Assembly: GCF_007676755.1 (NCBI RefSeq)
Contig: NZ_VEBK01000005.1
Span: 124,001 to 188,000, forward strand
DNA length: 64,000 bases
Origin: Bacillus sp. FJAT-22090
GTDB taxonomy: Bacteria; Bacillota; Bacilli; Bacillales_A; Planococcaceae
Direction of reading: 5' to 3'
Below, one piece after another: positions 16,648-26,545 of the stretch (positions are counted from its first letter, which is position 1; every line of letters starts with the position of its first letter). The notes below the pieces were generated by a model. That model was not told the DNA's origin and did no database searches. It was given only the letters and a program-made list of their open reading frames with translations. The translations under genes and the position numbers were made by a program.

Positions 16648-18351
16648 GTGGATAAGAAAACAATTATTAATACATTAGAAAAAATTGCTTTATATATGGA
16701 ATTGCAAGGGGAAAATCCGTTTAAAGTTTCTGCGTTTCGAAAAGCTGCTCAAGTTTTAGAATTGGATGCACGAAGTCTTGGTGAAATGGATAACATATTA
16801 TCATTAAAAGGAATTGGCGCTGCAACTGGTGCTGTTATTGAAGATTTAATAAACACAGGAGAGTCGACCTTATTAAAGGAACTTCAACATACTGTTCCTA
16901 GTGGTTTGCTTCCAATGTTAAAAATACCGGGACTTGGTGGGAAAAAAATTGCCAAGCTATATAAAGAGCTGCAAATCGACTCAATTGATGCGTTAAAGTT
17001 AGCTTGCGAAGCTGGAAAAGTGAAGACGTTAGCTGGATTTGCGGCGAAAACAGAGATGAAAATTCTCGCAGAAATTGAAAACTTACAGTCTCGACCCGAG
17101 CGTACGGCAGTATGGCAGCTAGAACCAATTGTTGAAATGATAGAAAATAGACTAGCGAAAATGGACAGTATAGAAAAATACTCCGTTGCAGGTTCCTATA
17201 GAAGAGTAAAAGAAGCGAGTAAGGATATAGACTTCATTATCGCAACAAGTTCCGCTTCAGAAGTTCGAGAAGCACTATTAACAGAACTTCCAGTACGAAA
17301 AGTAATTGCCGCAGGGGATACGAAAGTTTCAGTTACTTTAGAGGGAGAAAACGAAATAGATGTCGATTTCCGTTTAGTCGAATTGTATCAATATGCATCT
17401 GCATTAAACCATTTTACCGGTTCCAAAGACCATAATATAAAAATGAGACAAATTGCAAAAGATCAAGGAAAGAAAATAAGTGAATATGGTGTCGAGCAAG
17501 AAGACGGTACTATGCAACATTTTACATCTGAAGAAGACTTTTATGCTCATTTCGACTTGCCTTTTATTCCACCGACTGTAAGAGAGGATGGCTCTGAGTT
17601 TTCGAAATTGGAGCAGTTGCCTTTACTCGTCACATTGGATGATATTAAGGGAGATTTCCATATGCATTCTACTTGGTCAGATGGTGCACACTCTATCGAG
17701 GAAATGGTGGAAGCGAGTCGGGTAAAAGGATACACACATATTGTGATCACTGATCATTCCGACTATTTAAAGGTAGCGAACGGTCTATCAAAGGAACGTT
17801 TGCTGAAACAAATCGAAATAGTTCACGAATTAAATAATAAATATACAGATATCGAAATTTTTGCAGGGACAGAAATGGATATTCTTCCTGATGGTTCACT
17901 CGACTTTGATGATGAAATTTTAAAGCAGTTAGATTTTGTCATTGCTTCTATCCATTCAAGCTTTAGCCAACCGCAAGAAAAAATTATGGAGCGCTTATAT
18001 AATGCTATTAAAAACCCATATGTGCATATGATCGCTCACCCAACAGGAAGAATTATTGAACAACGAAACGGATACAATCCAGATGTCCCAACATTAATAG
18101 AATGGGCAAAGGATTATGGTAAAATATTAGAGTTGAATGCCAACCCATATCGACTGGATTTGCAAACGGAATATTTAAAGCTTGCGCAAGAAAAAGGTGT
18201 CCCACTTGCTATAAATACAGATGCTCACCATATCAACCAGTTGAAATATATGGACATCGGTGTCCGTTATGCACAAAAGGCATGGTTGCATAAAGATACA
18301 ATTGTCAATACATGGACATTAGAAAAATTTAATAAAATGATAAAGAATTAA
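16648..18351 (+). CDS. polX: DNA polymerase/3'-5' exonuclease PolX
   Basis: A 567-residue family X repair polymerase with a PHP nuclease. Helix-hairpin-helix segments (LKGIGAATG about 50-60, KIPGLGGKKIAKLY about 92-105) precede the Pol-beta nucleotidyltransferase core with GSYRRVKEASKDIDFIIAT and DVDFRLVE (catalytic Asp). The PHP domain starts near 335 with GDFHMHSTWSDGAHS and carries further metal ligands in ITDHSDYLK, IASIHSSF, IAHPTGR and NTDAHH. The GTG start at 16648 lies behind AGGGGG. The length is close to the B. subtilis enzyme. Confidence 0.95.
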   Translation: MDKKTIINTLEKIALYMELQGENPFKVSAFRKAAQVLELDARSLGEMDNILSLKGIGAATGAVIEDLINTGESTLLKELQHTVPSGLLPMLKIPGLGGKKIAKLYKELQIDSIDALKLACEAGKVKTLAGFAAKTEMKILAEIENLQSRPERTAVWQLEPIVEMIENRLAKMDSIEKYSVAGSYRRVKEASKDIDFIIATSSASEVREALLTELPVRKVIAAGDTKVSVTLEGENEIDVDFRLVELYQYASALNHFTGSKDHNIKMRQIAKDQGKKISEYGVEQEDGTMQHFTSEEDFYAHFDLPFIPPTVREDGSEFSKLEQLPLLVTLDDIKGDFHMHSTWSDGAHSIEEMVEASRVKGYTHIVITDHSDYLKVANGLSKERLLKQIEIVHELNNKYTDIEIFAGTEMDILPDGSLDFDDEILKQLDFVIASIHSSFSQPQEKIMERLYNAIKNPYVHMIAHPTGRIIEQRNGYNPDVPTLIEWAKDYGKILELNANPYRLDLQTEYLKLAQEKGVPLAINTDAHHINQLKYMDIGVRYAQKAWLHKDTIVNTWTLEKFNKMIKN

Positions 18352-18366
18352 TTAGGAGGTGCCGCG

Positions 18367-20730
18367 GTGATCGCTGAAAGAGCACTAAAAACATTAGAAT
18401 ATTATAAAGTACGGGAAGAAGTAGCTAAATATTGTACTTCTTCTATTGGAAAAAGCCATATAGACAAGCTAGTTCCATCCGTAGATTTTGAGGAAGTAAC
18501 GAAGCTTTTAGAAGAAATGGATGAAGGATTGTCAGTTCTTCGCCTTCGAGGAAATGTACCTATGGGAGGAATTACGGATATTCGCCCCCATGCTAAGAGA
18601 GCCCAAATAGGTGGGATGTTAAGTCCTATCGAACTAATGGAGACTGCAAGCACCATTCGTGCTAGTAAAATTTTACGACAGTTTTTAGAAAACGTTGCGG
18701 AATCTGAAGATGTGACAATTCCACATTTTCTTGCCAAAAAAGAAGCTATGCCGATACTAACTGCCCTTGAACATGAGATAAATGATTGTATCGATGAAAA
18801 TGGAGCAGTGTTGGATAGTGCTAGCAGTAATTTACGTTCCATTCGCCAACAATTGCGTATTCAAGTAAGTCGAGTACGAGAAAAATTAGAAAGCTACATT
18901 CGTGGTGCAAATGCATCTAAAATGCTTTCCGATTCTATTGTTACCATACGTAATGACCGCTATGTAATTCCAGTAAAATCAGAATACCGCAGCCATTACG
19001 GTGGAATTATTCACGACCAGTCTTCTTCTGGTCAAACATTATTTATCGAACCTTCCGCAGTCGTTCAAATAAATAATGAAATTCGTAGCTTAAAGGTAAA
19101 AGAACAAGAAGAAATTGAACGAATCCTTATCAAGCTAACAGGAGAAGTAGAATTAGTTGGACATGATATTTTCTTACTAGTAAATATTTTAGGTGAAATG
19201 GATGTTATTTTAGCTAAAGCAAAATATGGACAAGCAGAGAAATGTACAATGCCCCAAATAAATAATGAAGGATATATTCGATTGGTAAAAGCAAGACACC
19301 CGCTTATTCCTATCGATCAAGTTGTTGAAAATACAATCGAATTTGGAAAAGATATTACCGCTATCGTCATAACAGGTCCAAATACAGGTGGTAAAACAGT
19401 AACCTTGAAAACCGTTGGACTATGCACATTAATGGCCCAAAGTGGAATTCCGATTCCAGCTCTAGACGGTTCGGAAGTTGCATTATTTGAATCGGTATTT
19501 GCTGATATCGGAGATGAGCAATCGATTGAGCAAAGCTTAAGTACATTTTCATCTCATATGGTCAATATTGTAGATATTTTAAAGAAATACGATGAGAAAT
19601 CCCTTATTATTTTCGATGAATTAGGTGCCGGCACTGATCCACAAGAAGGAGCAGCACTTGCTATTTCTATTTTGGACGCGGTCCATGGAACTGGTGCACG
19701 TGTTATGGCTACAACCCATTATCCTGAATTGAAGGCTTATGGCTATAATCGACCAGGAGTAGCGAATGCGAGTGTCGAGTTTGATATTGAAACATTAAGT
19801 CCCACATACAAATTATTAATTGGCGTTCCGGGACGCAGTAATGCTTTTGAGATTTCTGAGCGACTTGGTCTTCCAAGACATATTATCGAACAAGCACAGA
19901 CATTTACAGGAACGGATCGTGGAGAAGTCAATTCGATGATTGCTTCCTTAGAAGAAAGTAGAAGACAAGCTGAAAAAGATGCGGAAGAAACAGAAGAGCA
20001 ATTAGAAAAAGCTAGAAAAGTAAAAGAAGATTTAGAACAAAGACTAGCAGAACTAGAGCAAAAGAAAGAGCAATTAGAGCAAAAAGCAAAAGAAAAGGCG
20101 AAAAAGATAATCGAAGAAGCACGCCGAGAAGCAGATGAAATCATTAGCGACCTTCGAAAAATGCAAGTTAATACACATAAATTGATAAAAGATCATGAAT
20201 TGATAGATGCCAAAAAACGACTAGACGCAGCACTTCCTTCTAATCCAGTGTTGAAAAAACAAAAGAAATTGAACGAACTTGCGAAAGAACTTAAAGCAGG
20301 TGACGAAGTGAAAGTACTTAGTTTCGGACAAAAAGGAACATTATTAGAAAAAGTTTCTAAATCTGAATGGTCCGTACAAATTGGCATGTTAAAAATGAAG
20401 CTCGATGAATCTGATTTAGAATATATTAAACCGGAGAAACAAAAACAAACCGTTTCAGTGAATGCAGTTCGGGGAAGAGATTCACATGTAAAACTTGAAC
20501 TTGACCTTCGAGGAGAACGTTATGAGGATGCCTTGATTCGAACGGAAAAGTATCTAGATGATGCGGTTTTAGCAAACTATCCACGTATTTCGATTATTCA
20601 CGGAAAAGGAACTGGTGTGTTAAGACAGGCAATTCAGCAATATTTAAAAAAACACGCTCGTGTGAAAAGCTACCGTTTCGGAGAAGCAGGAGAAGGTGGG
20701 CACGGAGTTACTGTAGTCGAATTAAAATAG
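18367..20730 (+). CDS. mutS2: Endonuclease MutS2
   Basis: A 787-residue MutS homologue. The core domain is followed by the ATPase with Walker [17 protein letters not shown] and Walker [23 protein letters not shown] long charged coiled coil (about 515-640, many EQLE repeats) leads to the KOW-like linker and a C-terminal Smr nuclease domain with [12 protein letters not shown] and [11 protein letters not shown]. In Bacillus MutS2 acts on collided ribosomes and recombination intermediates rather than mismatches. The GTG start follows TTAGGAGGTG, and the gap from polX is 15 bp. Confidence 0.96.
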   Translation: MIAERALKTLEYYKVREEVAKYCTSSIGKSHIDKLVPSVDFEEVTKLLEEMDEGLSVLRLRGNVPMGGITDIRPHAKRAQIGGMLSPIELMETASTIRASKILRQFLENVAESEDVTIPHFLAKKEAMPILTALEHEINDCIDENGAVLDSASSNLRSIRQQLRIQVSRVREKLESYIRGANASKMLSDSIVTIRNDRYVIPVKSEYRSHYGGIIHDQSSSGQTLFIEPSAVVQINNEIRSLKVKEQEEIERILIKLTGEVELVGHDIFLLVNILGEMDVILAKAKYGQAEKCTMPQINNEGYIRLVKARHPLIPIDQVVENTIEFGKDITAIVITGPNTGGKTVTLKTVGLCTLMAQSGIPIPALDGSEVALFESVFADIGDEQSIEQSLSTFSSHMVNIVDILKKYDEKSLIIFDELGAGTDPQEGAALAISILDAVHGTGARVMATTHYPELKAYGYNRPGVANASVEFDIETLSPTYKLLIGVPGRSNAFEISERLGLPRHIIEQAQTFTGTDRGEVNSMIASLEESRRQAEKDAEETEEQLEKARKVKEDLEQRLAELEQKKEQLEQKAKEKAKKIIEEARREADEIISDLRKMQVNTHKLIKDHELIDAKKRLDAALPSNPVLKKQKKLNELAKELKAGDEVKVLSFGQKGTLLEKVSKSEWSVQIGMLKMKLDESDLEYIKPEKQKQTVSVNAVRGRDSHVKLELDLRGERYEDALIRTEKYLDDAVLANYPRISIIHGKGTGVLRQAIQQYLKKHARVKSYRFGEAGEGGHGVTVVELK

Positions 20731-20798
20731 ACGAAAAGAAAGTGAAACCTTTTATCTAGTTGCACGTATAGAAAGAAAAGTTTAAAGGGGTTTTTAGA

Positions 20799-21212
20799 AT
20801 GTTGCTGTCTGGTTTTTGGTCAAACCCACTAGTGGAGTCCGCTGGCTACTTTAGTGTAGTCGTTTTATGTTTAGTTGTCTCCATGGTTATATTTGAAATC
20901 GTAACAAAATATAAAAACTGGGAAGAAATAAAAAAAGGGAATGTCGCTGTTGCTATGGCAACGGGTGGGAAAATCTTTGGTGTTTGTAATATATTTAAAT
21001 ACTCAATAGAGCAGCATAATTCATTATTTCAGATGATTGGCTGGGGACTATTCGGGTTTTCACTATTAATCATTGCGTACTGGTTATTTGAGTTTTTAAC
21101 ACCAAGCTTTCATGTGGATCAAGAAATAGAAAATGATAATCGGTCCGTCGGGTTTATTTCTCTTATTATTTCGGTTGGATTATCATTTGTCATCGGGGCA
21201 AGTATTTCATAG
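20799..21212 (+). CDS. DUF350 family membrane protein (YshE)
   Basis: A 137-residue protein with four membrane segments. The central NVAVAMATGGKIFGVCNIF is the DUF350 signature, and the C-terminus FISLIISVGLSFVIGASIS is the last helix. B. subtilis yshE follows mutS2 in the same way. Function is unknown. Confidence 0.88.
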   Translation: MLLSGFWSNPLVESAGYFSVVVLCLVVSMVIFEIVTKYKNWEEIKKGNVAVAMATGGKIFGVCNIFKYSIEQHNSLFQMIGWGLFGFSLLIIAYWLFEFLTPSFHVDQEIENDNRSVGFISLIISVGLSFVIGASIS

Positions 21213-21223
21213 GAGCGTTTTAA

Positions 21224-21304
21224 ATGGAAAAATTATCGAAAGTTTTAATAGCGGTAGGCATACTTTTTGTCCTTGTCGGAATAATATATGTAGTAATGAA
21301 TTAA
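21224..21304 (+). CDS. 26-residue predicted membrane peptide
   Basis: ATG 21224 lies 8 bases after AGGAG and only 11 bases after the DUF350 stop. The product MEKLSKVLIAVGILFVLVGI then IYVVMN is a positively charged N-end plus one 18-20 residue hydrophobic helix. It ends before the terminator hairpin at 21330, so it sits inside the same transcript as the DUF350 gene. It is too short for usual gene callers. No function is known to me. The good ribosome site and clean helix argue that it is real. Confidence 0.6.
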   Translation: MEKLSKVLIAVGILFVLVGIIYVVMN

Positions 21305-21329
21305 TAGAATAGGAAAAGGATTTATTCGG

Positions 21330-21398
21330 GAGACTGTTAAGAGGCGCTTTTATGTATGTTATATAAGCAAGCGGATCGTAGCAGTCTCTTTTTTATTT
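21330..21398 (+). terminator. Terminator of the zapA-to-DUF350 run
   Basis: GAGACTG (21330-21336) pairs with CAGTCTC (21382-21388), with an inner stem GCTTTTAT / ATATAAGC, followed by T6ATTT. Confidence 0.75.
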
Positions 21399-21409
21399 AT
21401 TCTTTTGAA

Positions 21410-21442
21410 AGAATTGAATTGTCATTCATTTTTCTTTATAAT
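21410..21442 (+). promoter_or_regulatory. lcfA promoter with FadR-like operator
   Basis: TTGAAT (21414-21419), 17 bp, TATAAT (21437-21442). The stretch 21410-21429 ends in a perfect FadR half-site TCATTCAT (21422-21429), while its left half AGAATTGA is only a partial match. A degenerate FadR site over the -35 region would allow repression by the fadR product encoded downstream. Confidence 0.6.
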
Positions 21443-21487
21443 AAAAATAGGAATATTCGATCTATTATAAAAGAAGGGGGTAAAAAA

Positions 21488-23182
21488 ATGACAGAGAAAA
21501 GCTGGCTTTCACAATATCCACCGGAAATTCCACATACACTTGACTATGAATCTATTCCAGTACAGGAATATTTGACGAGAGCGTATAAGGAATTTCCCGA
21601 AAAAATTGCTATCCATTTCATGGGTAGGGATGTAACATATAAAGAGCTATATGAGTCATCATTGAAGTTCGCGAATTATTTACAAACAATTGGTATTCAA
21701 AAAGGGGATAGAGTGGCAATTATGCTGCCTAATTGTCCGCAAGGTGTAATAGGGTACTATGGTGCTTTATATGCTGGTGCAATTGTTGTACAAACAAACC
21801 CACTGTATACGGAAAGAGAAATATCCTATCAAATGAAAGATTCAGGTGCTAAGGTAATTTTGGCATTAGATATTTTATATCCAAGAGTTTCCAAAGTATT
21901 AAAAGATACCGAATTAGAAAACGTCATTATAACAGGGATTAAAGATTATTTACCTTTTCCTAAGAACTTGGTATATCCGTTCATTCAAAAAAAACAATAT
22001 GGTTTTAGTGTGAAAGTGGAACATCGTGGGGTAAATCATTTATTTCCTGAAATTATGAAAGTAGCAAAAGCAGATCCGATTGAAATTCCTTTTGATTTTG
22101 AAGAAGATATTGCACTTTTACAATATACAGGTGGGACGACAGGGTTTCCAAAGGGTGTTATGTTAACTCATAAAAACTTAATATCCAATGCTTCTATGTG
22201 CGATGCGTGGCTATATAAATGCAAAAAAGGTGAAGAAAGTATTTTAGGTATTTTGCCGTTTTTTCATGTATATGGTATGACTACCGTTTTAATATTATCT
22301 GTCATGTTAGGTAATAGAATGATATTATTACCTAAGTTTGATGCGGAAACTGCACTTAAAACGATTGATAAGCAAAAGCCAACGTTATTTCCCGGGGCAC
22401 CAACTATTTATATTGGAATTTTAAATCATCCGGACGTTCAAAAGTATGATCTATCTTCGATTGTAGCTTGTTTAAGTGGTTCAGCAGCATTACCTTTGGA
22501 AGTTCAACAAAAGTTTGAAAAAGTTACAGGCGGTCGATTAGTAGAAGGTTATGGGCTAACCGAAACTTCCCCTGTTTCCCATGCGAATTTAATTTATAGC
22601 GATAATAGAGTAAAAGGATCTGTTGGTATTCCATGGCCAGATACGGATGCAGCAATATTTGGTTTAGAATCTACAACACCATTACCTCCAGGAGAAATCG
22701 GGGAAATTGTAGTAAAAGGGCCACAAGTGATGAAAGGATATTGGAATCGTCCCGAAGAAACAGAGATGACGATGCGTGATGGATGGCTTCTCACTGGTGA
22801 TTTAGGCTATATGGATGAAAACGGTTACTTTTATGTAGTTGACCGTAAAAAAGATATGATTATTGCTGGAGGATACAATATCTATCCAAGAGATGTAGAA
22901 GAAGTGCTGTACGAACATCCAGCGATTCAAGAATGTGTCGTAGCGGGTGTACCGGACCCTTATCGTGGAGAAACTGTAAAGGCGTTCATTGTATTAAAAG
23001 AAGGTATTTCTGTAACGGAAGAAGAATTAAACAAGTTTTGTCGTGATAATCTAGCTGCTTTTAAAGTTCCTAGAATCTATGAGTTTAGAAAAGAGCTGCC
23101 AAAAACAGCGGTAGGTAAAATCTTAAGAAGAACTTTAATAGATGAGGAAAAAGCAAAGTTAAAACAAGCAGTTGAAAGCTAA
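21488..23182 (+). CDS. lcfA: Long-chain-fatty-acid--CoA ligase
   Basis: A 564-residue acyl-adenylate-forming enzyme that activates fatty acids for beta-oxidation. Motifs: P-loop LQYTGGTTGFPKGVMLTHKN, YGLTETSPVSHAN, GDLGYMDENGYFYVVDRKKD (ATP-binding Asp) and IIAGGYNIYPRDVEEVLYEHP. The catalytic Lys lies in LPKTAVGKILRR at the C-terminus. ATG 21488 follows AAGGGGG. The frame runs upstream but has no ribosome site. It heads the lcfA-fadR-fadB-etfB-etfA cluster, the same order as in B. subtilis. Confidence 0.95.
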   Translation: MTEKSWLSQYPPEIPHTLDYESIPVQEYLTRAYKEFPEKIAIHFMGRDVTYKELYESSLKFANYLQTIGIQKGDRVAIMLPNCPQGVIGYYGALYAGAIVVQTNPLYTEREISYQMKDSGAKVILALDILYPRVSKVLKDTELENVIITGIKDYLPFPKNLVYPFIQKKQYGFSVKVEHRGVNHLFPEIMKVAKADPIEIPFDFEEDIALLQYTGGTTGFPKGVMLTHKNLISNASMCDAWLYKCKKGEESILGILPFFHVYGMTTVLILSVMLGNRMILLPKFDAETALKTIDKQKPTLFPGAPTIYIGILNHPDVQKYDLSSIVACLSGSAALPLEVQQKFEKVTGGRLVEGYGLTETSPVSHANLIYSDNRVKGSVGIPWPDTDAAIFGLESTTPLPPGEIGEIVVKGPQVMKGYWNRPEETEMTMRDGWLLTGDLGYMDENGYFYVVDRKKDMIIAGGYNIYPRDVEEVLYEHPAIQECVVAGVPDPYRGETVKAFIVLKEGISVTEEELNKFCRDNLAAFKVPRIYEFRKELPKTAVGKILRRTLIDEEKAKLKQAVES

Positions 23183-23229
23183 GTTAATTCATGATTGACA
23201 ATCTATTCAATTAAATATAATATAAAAAT

Positions 23230-23249
23230 ATGAATGAATCATCATTCAT
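23230..23249 (+). promoter_or_regulatory. FadR operator upstream of fadR
   Basis: ATGAATGAATCATCATTCAT matches the Bacillus FadR consensus (ATGAATGA-N4-TCATTCAT) at every defined position. It lies 24 bases before the fadR start, consistent with autoregulation and acyl-CoA-relieved repression. Confidence 0.85.
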
Positions 23250-23272
23250 ATTTTTTATTGGTGGTGAATTCA

Positions 23273-23854
23273 TTGAAGAAGGACAAGCCGAAATATAAAC
23301 AAATTATAGATGCTGCCATAATAGTGATTGCGGAGAATGGGTATCATCAGTCGCAAGTCGCAAAAATTGCTAAACAAGCTGGTGTTGCAGACGGAACAAT
23401 TTATTTATATTTTAAAAACAAAGAAGATATATTAATTTCGGTTTTTGAAGAAAAAATGGAGATGTTTGCAGATAATTTAAAAGAAATTATTGAAAAAGAT
23501 GTAACAGCTTCAGAAAAATTATATAAAATGATTGAAAATCATTTTAATGTACTAGCAAGTAATCATCATTTGGCTACAGTAACCCAGTTGGAGTTGAGAC
23601 AATCGAATTTGGCACTCCGTTTACGAATTAATGCTGTCTTAAAGAATTATCTATCTTTACTAGATTCCATCTTAAAAGAAGGAATTGAAAATGGAGAATT
23701 TGAGCGTACAATCGATATTCGCTTAGCAAGACAGATGGTTTTTGGTACAATAGATGAGACGACAACTACTTGGGTCATGAATGAGTATAAATACGATTTG
23801 GTTGACCTCACAGAGAAAGTACATCGTCTATTATTAAATGGAATAAAAGCATAA
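23273..23854 (+). CDS. fadR: Fatty acid degradation regulator FadR (TetR family)
   Basis: A 193-residue TetR repressor of beta-oxidation genes, released from DNA by long-chain acyl-CoA. The TTG at 23273, six bases after GGTGGTG, gives MKKDKPKYKQIIDAA, which aligns with the MKQKRPKYMQIIDAA start of B. subtilis FadR. HTH region HQSQVAKIAKQAGVADGTIYLYFKNKEDIL is almost identical to that protein, and VTQLELRQSNL and FGTIDETTTTWVM in the ligand domain also match. Its own perfect operator is upstream. Confidence 0.95.
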   Translation: MKKDKPKYKQIIDAAIIVIAENGYHQSQVAKIAKQAGVADGTIYLYFKNKEDILISVFEEKMEMFADNLKEIIEKDVTASEKLYKMIENHFNVLASNHHLATVTQLELRQSNLALRLRINAVLKNYLSLLDSILKEGIENGEFERTIDIRLARQMVFGTIDETTTTWVMNEYKYDLVDLTEKVHRLLLNGIKA

Positions 23855-23872
23855 CAAAGGGGAAGTGAACAA

Positions 23873-24646
23873 ATGGAATTTTTGTCATGGACTATTGAAG
23901 ATGGTGTAGCTACAGTTACACTAAATCGTCCACCAGCAAACGCACTGGCAAGAGGGGTAATTTTAGAGATAAATGACTTGTTAGATGCGGTAGAAAATGA
24001 TGAAGCCGTTCGCGTTATCTTGCTAAAAGGTGAAGGAAGGTTCTTTTCCGCAGGTGCAGATATTAAAGAATTTACTTCTGTTTCCACAGGAGAGGAATTT
24101 TCTGAACTAGCCGCAAGTGGGCAAACAATTTTCGAAAGAGTGGAAAAGTTCTCTAAACCGGTAATCGCAGCTATTCATGGTGCTGCACTTGGTGGAGGCT
24201 TGGAGCTTGCAATGAGCTGTCATATACGTCTTGTTTCAGAGAATGCTAAACTTGGTCTACCTGAATTACAATTAGGTTTAATACCTGGTTTTGCTGGGAC
24301 GCAACGTCTTCCACGCTATGTTGGTTTTGCAAAAGCAGCAGAATTGCTGTTGACAAGTGAACCAATCAGTGGAAAGGAAGCAGCACAATTTGGTTTGGCG
24401 AATCATGCATATCCTGAAGAAGAGCTGTTTCAACACGCACAAGAACTAGCAAATAAAATTGCAAAGAAAAGCCCTATCGCTGTTAAGGCAGCATTAGAAA
24501 TGCTTCAATTTGTAAAACCTACTTCTTATTATGAAGGTGTGAAAGCAGAAGCAAATGCTTTTGGAACCGTTTTCGTTTCAGAAGATGCTAAAGAAGGTAT
24601 ATCTGCATTTTTAGAAAAAAGAGAGCCTGTTTTTAAAGGAAAATAA
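23873..24646 (+). CDS. fadB: Enoyl-CoA hydratase
   Basis: A 257-residue crotonase-fold enzyme that hydrates enoyl-CoA in beta-oxidation. The oxyanion-hole residues lie in [11 protein letters not shown] (about 61-71) and [16 protein letters not shown] (about 100-115). [22 protein letters not shown] carries the catalytic Glu region. It is single-domain, like the Bacillus FadB and unlike the E. coli fusion. It lies 18 bp after fadR. Confidence 0.92.
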   Translation: MEFLSWTIEDGVATVTLNRPPANALARGVILEINDLLDAVENDEAVRVILLKGEGRFFSAGADIKEFTSVSTGEEFSELAASGQTIFERVEKFSKPVIAAIHGAALGGGLELAMSCHIRLVSENAKLGLPELQLGLIPGFAGTQRLPRYVGFAKAAELLLTSEPISGKEAAQFGLANHAYPEEELFQHAQELANKIAKKSPIAVKAALEMLQFVKPTSYYEGVKAEANAFGTVFVSEDAKEGISAFLEKREPVFKGK

Positions 24647-24671
24647 TTATATGCTACGGGAGGACAACTAA

Positions 24672-25445
24672 ATGAATATTTATGTATTAGTTAAACGTAC
24701 ATTCGATACAGAGGAAAAAATTGTAGTAAGCGGCGGTAAAATACAAGAAGACGGAGCTGAATTCATCATCAATCCTTATGATGAGTATGCGATCGAAGAA
24801 GCTATACAAGTACGAGACGCTCAAGGCGGAGAAGTAACCGTTCTTACACTTGGTGGCGAGGACGCGGAGAAACAGCTACGTACAGCACTTGCTATGGGAG
24901 CAGACAAAGCGGTTCTTATTAATGTAGAAGACGATGTGGAGGAAATGGATCAGTTCACAGCTGCTCACATCATTTCTGAATACTTAAAAGATAAAAATCC
25001 AGACTTGATTTTAGCTGGTAATGTTGCGATTGACGGTGGTTCTGGACAAGTTGGACCTCGTGTTGCAGAAATACTAGGTATCAACTATGTAACGACTATC
25101 ACCAATCTTGAAATCGATGGTACTGCTGTAACGATTAAACGTGATGTCGAAGGGGATACAGAAGTTCTTGAAACATCTCTGCCACTATTAGTTACTGCGC
25201 AACAAGGGTTAAATGAACCACGTTATCCATCATTACCAGGAATCATGAAGGCAAAGAAAAAACCTTTAGAAGAAATTGAACTCGATGATTTAGATATAGA
25301 TGAAGATGATGTTGAAGCGAAAACAGAAACGCTTGAAATTTATTTACCTCCTAAAAAGGAAGCAGGAAAAGTATTAGAAGGCGAGTTAGCTGATCAAGTA
25401 AAAGAGTTAGTTCACTTACTTCATTCAGAGGCGAAAGTCATTTAA
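24672..25445 (+). CDS. etfB: Electron transfer flavoprotein beta subunit
   Basis: A 257-residue AMP-binding subunit of ETF, which takes electrons from acyl-CoA dehydrogenases. It starts MNIYVLVKRTFDTEEKI, with NPYDEYAIEEAIQ, AGNVAIDGGSGQVGPRVAEILG and the ETF-beta signature region VTAQQGLNEPRYPSLPGIMKAKKKP. An acidic stretch (about 198-220) precedes the C-terminal arm. CGGGAGGAC precedes the ATG. Confidence 0.95.
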   Translation: MNIYVLVKRTFDTEEKIVVSGGKIQEDGAEFIINPYDEYAIEEAIQVRDAQGGEVTVLTLGGEDAEKQLRTALAMGADKAVLINVEDDVEEMDQFTAAHIISEYLKDKNPDLILAGNVAIDGGSGQVGPRVAEILGINYVTTITNLEIDGTAVTIKRDVEGDTEVLETSLPLLVTAQQGLNEPRYPSLPGIMKAKKKPLEEIELDDLDIDEDDVEAKTETLEIYLPPKKEAGKVLEGELADQVKELVHLLHSEAKVI

Positions 25446-25486
25446 CATTATTTGAATTAATACTCAACAAACGGGAGGAAAATAAT

Positions 25487-26464
25487 ATGTCTAAAAAAGT
25501 ATTAGTACTAGGAGAAGCACGTGAAGGTGCCCTACGTAATGTTTCATATGAAGCAATTGCTGCTGCGAAAACGATTTCTAGTGGCGGTGAAGTAGTTAGT
25601 GTTCTATTAGGAGATTCAGTGAAAGATCTAGCGGCTGAACTTGGTAAATATGGGGCGGATCGTGTCATTACTGTTGAGCACCCACATTTAAAACAATATA
25701 CTTCTGATGGGTACGGTCAAGCATTGCTTGCAGTAATTGAACAAGAAAACCCACAAGCTATTGTATTTGGACATACAGCTCTTGGGAAAGATTTATCTCC
25801 AAAAATTGCAAGTAAATTGCAAATCGGATTAGTATCAGATGTAACGGCTATTGAAGGAGAAGGCGATAATGCTGTTTTTGTTCGCCCAATCTATTCTGGT
25901 AAAGCGTTTGAAAAAGTGAAAGTAAAAGACGGTATGGAGTTCATTACTATTCGTCCAAACAATATTGCTCCTCTTGCGAAAGATGACAGCAAAGCAGCAG
26001 ATGTTTCTGCACTATCAGTGGATATTAAGAACCTTCGTACAATCATTAAAGAAGTAGTACGCAAATCATCAGAAGGTGTAGATTTATCTGAAGCAAAAGT
26101 AGTAATTGCCGGAGGACGTGGCGTGAAAAGCGAAGAGGGCTTTGCTCCTTTAAAAGAACTTGCTGACGTTTTAGGCGGTGCTGTTGGTGCTTCACGTGGA
26201 GCTTGTGATGCTGACTATTGTGACTACTCACTACAAATTGGACAAACAGGTAAAGTCGTTACTCCAGACCTTTATATTGCTGCTGGAATTTCCGGAGCTA
26301 TCCAGCATCTAGCTGGTATGTCTAACTCGAAGATTATTGTTGCGATCAATAAAGATCCTGAAGCGAATATCTTCAAAGTAGCAGACTATGGTATTGTCGG
26401 CGACTTATTTGAAGTCATCCCAATGCTTACAGAAGAATTCAAAAAACTAAAAGTAAACGCTTAA
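25487..26464 (+). CDS. etfA: Electron transfer flavoprotein alpha subunit
   Basis: The 325-residue FAD-binding subunit of ETF. The N-terminal half resembles EtfB. The C-terminal FAD domain starts [15 protein letters not shown] and contains [39 protein letters not shown] and the signature [24 protein letters not shown]. It ends the fatty-acid operon before a strong terminator. Confidence 0.96.
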   Translation: MSKKVLVLGEAREGALRNVSYEAIAAAKTISSGGEVVSVLLGDSVKDLAAELGKYGADRVITVEHPHLKQYTSDGYGQALLAVIEQENPQAIVFGHTALGKDLSPKIASKLQIGLVSDVTAIEGEGDNAVFVRPIYSGKAFEKVKVKDGMEFITIRPNNIAPLAKDDSKAADVSALSVDIKNLRTIIKEVVRKSSEGVDLSEAKVVIAGGRGVKSEEGFAPLKELADVLGGAVGASRGACDADYCDYSLQIGQTGKVVTPDLYIAAGISGAIQHLAGMSNSKIIVAINKDPEANIFKVADYGIVGDLFEVIPMLTEEFKKLKVNA

Positions 26465-26470
26465 GTAAGT

Positions 26471-26501
26471 AACTCGGCTCTTTCAAAGAGCCGAGTTTTT
26501 A
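26471..26501 (+). terminator. Terminator of the fad-etf operon
   Basis: AACTCGGCTCTTT pairs perfectly with AAAGAGCCGAGTT around one base plus stem breathing, then TTT. Confidence 0.9.
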
Positions 26502-26545
26502 CGTATAGGGAAATATCGGTAATAGATGTTCTATAGTCTTTTTTA

